From: an uncultured Oscillospiraceae bacterium
GTDB taxonomy: Bacteria > Bacillota > Clostridia > Oscillospirales > Oscillospiraceae
Length of the DNA: 41,279 nucleotides
Assembly (NCBI GenBank): GCA_934597175.1
Contig: CAKTQR010000019.1
Location: forward strand, 1-41,279
Direction: 5' to 3'
In this document: in pieces, positions 41,026 through 41,279 of the stretch
Numbering within the stretch: position 1 is the stretch's first letter
Layout: each line of letters opens with the position of its first letter
Translations under genes and position numbers: made by a program
The notes under the pieces: generated by a model
Database searches by the model: none
What the model was told of the DNA's origin: nothing
Seen by the model: only the letters and a program-made list of their open reading frames with translations

Positions 41026-41080
41026 GTATCCACTCCGGCGAGCACTTCTGCGCCGCATACCTTACTTTTTCAGCTTCAAG

Positions 41081-41203
41081 CTTTACTGCCTGATGGAGTT
41101 TGAGACGGTGCGGTTCAATGAGCTGAAGCGGTATCTGAAGACCATTTCCGACAAGACTCTCAGCACGAATCTCAAGGAGCTGGAGGCAGATAAACTGATC
41201 GTC
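41081..41203 (+). pseudogene. HxlR-family regulator fragment
   Basis: About 41 codons match the winged helix of HxlR-type regulators: LYCLMEFETVRFNELKRYL, then ISDKTLSTNLKELEADKLIV. The typical N-terminal CPVEYTLSLISGKWK-type part is absent upstream, and after LIV the expected RREYP wing is replaced by unrelated sequence. It is therefore an internal fragment with both ends lost, unless the window edge hides a rearrangement. Confidence 0.7.
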
Positions 41204-41279
41204 GGCGGGAGGCAGTATTTTATGGGATCAGAACGCGACCTTCATAAACAGGGCAACGCAGCACAGGATAACAGCCAGC

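Noticed and set aside
41228..41279. Possible 3' end of a minus-strand membrane protein at the right edge (hydrophobic LAVILCCVALFMKVAF before a stop)
   Set aside because: Only 16 codons are visible and no family can be assigned; insufficient to call.

Overview
The window looks like a chromosome segment of a GC-rich Gram-positive gut-type Clostridia, probably Oscillospirales/Ruminococcaceae-like. The evidence is the hprK-murB-rapZ-whiA-dnaE block, a CXXC-type L28 protein, AGGAGG-type ribosome binding sites, TTG/GTG/CTG starts and LexA/PolY/YolD synteny. This placement is inferred from gene content, not from a database search. No tRNA, rRNA, CRISPR array, prophage or transposase gene was seen.

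Layout. 1-2300: asnS and rpmB on the minus strand, with a long palindromic element in the asnS leader. 2315-9564: a tight plus-strand housekeeping operon (hprK, murB, rapZ, whiA, dnaE) in which yvcK, normally between rapZ and whiA, is absent. 9592-10638: a small minus-strand pair, a membrane protein and a HExxH zincin. 10759-15361: tex, a LysR regulator and the branched-chain amino acid carrier brnQ, with a T-N11-A palindrome between the last two. 15393-17229: truA, a 31-codon peptide gene with its own terminator, and a PhzF-like isomerase, all on the minus strand. 17599-21802: fumC, a Mbeg1-like (DUF2974) alpha/beta hydrolase and a CPA2 antiporter. 21838-23388: a TIR / transmembrane / leucine-rich-repeat protein, divergent from an OmpR-type response regulator. 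24254-25560: wreckage of an ABC transporter and sensor kinase. 25619-27097: cstA. 27315-29198: an unrecognised three-gene operon. 29291-31260: a sigma-70-family factor, a DUF4367 membrane protein and a secreted protein. 31288-33471: an SOS-like lexA-polY-yolD operon. 33547-35400: a LysR gene with an in-frame amber codon, divergent from an EamA permease. 35429-38032: a large Fe-S/FAD oxidoreductase behind a perfect operator-like palindrome. 38223-38642: an in-frame carboxymuconolactone decarboxylase/flavodoxin chimera with an internal TGA. 38668-40912: a MATE exporter and a nitrilase-family amidase. 41081-41203: an HxlR regulator fragment.

Most distinctive. (1) A dispersed family of palindromic elements (three of about 227-257 bp and one 40-bp derivative) has ends like AGTTGACGGGAGCCGA. 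Three copies are flanked by TA, and every copy sits just 5' of a gene's ribosome binding site. Three of the four end 21-22 nt before the start codon. They are either MITEs with a strong site preference or mobile structured leader elements. (2) A membrane TIR protein has an apparently intact catalytic glutamate and an outward-facing LRR-like ectodomain, so its topology is that of a Toll-like receptor. (3) Several clean candidate operators stand out, including a 26-bp perfect palindrome overlapping a Shine-Dalgarno, a 25-bp palindrome just after the oxidoreductase promoter, and a GGACA-N2-TGTCC dyad at the lexA start site. (4) Four loci are decaying, so the right half of the window has lost genes recently.
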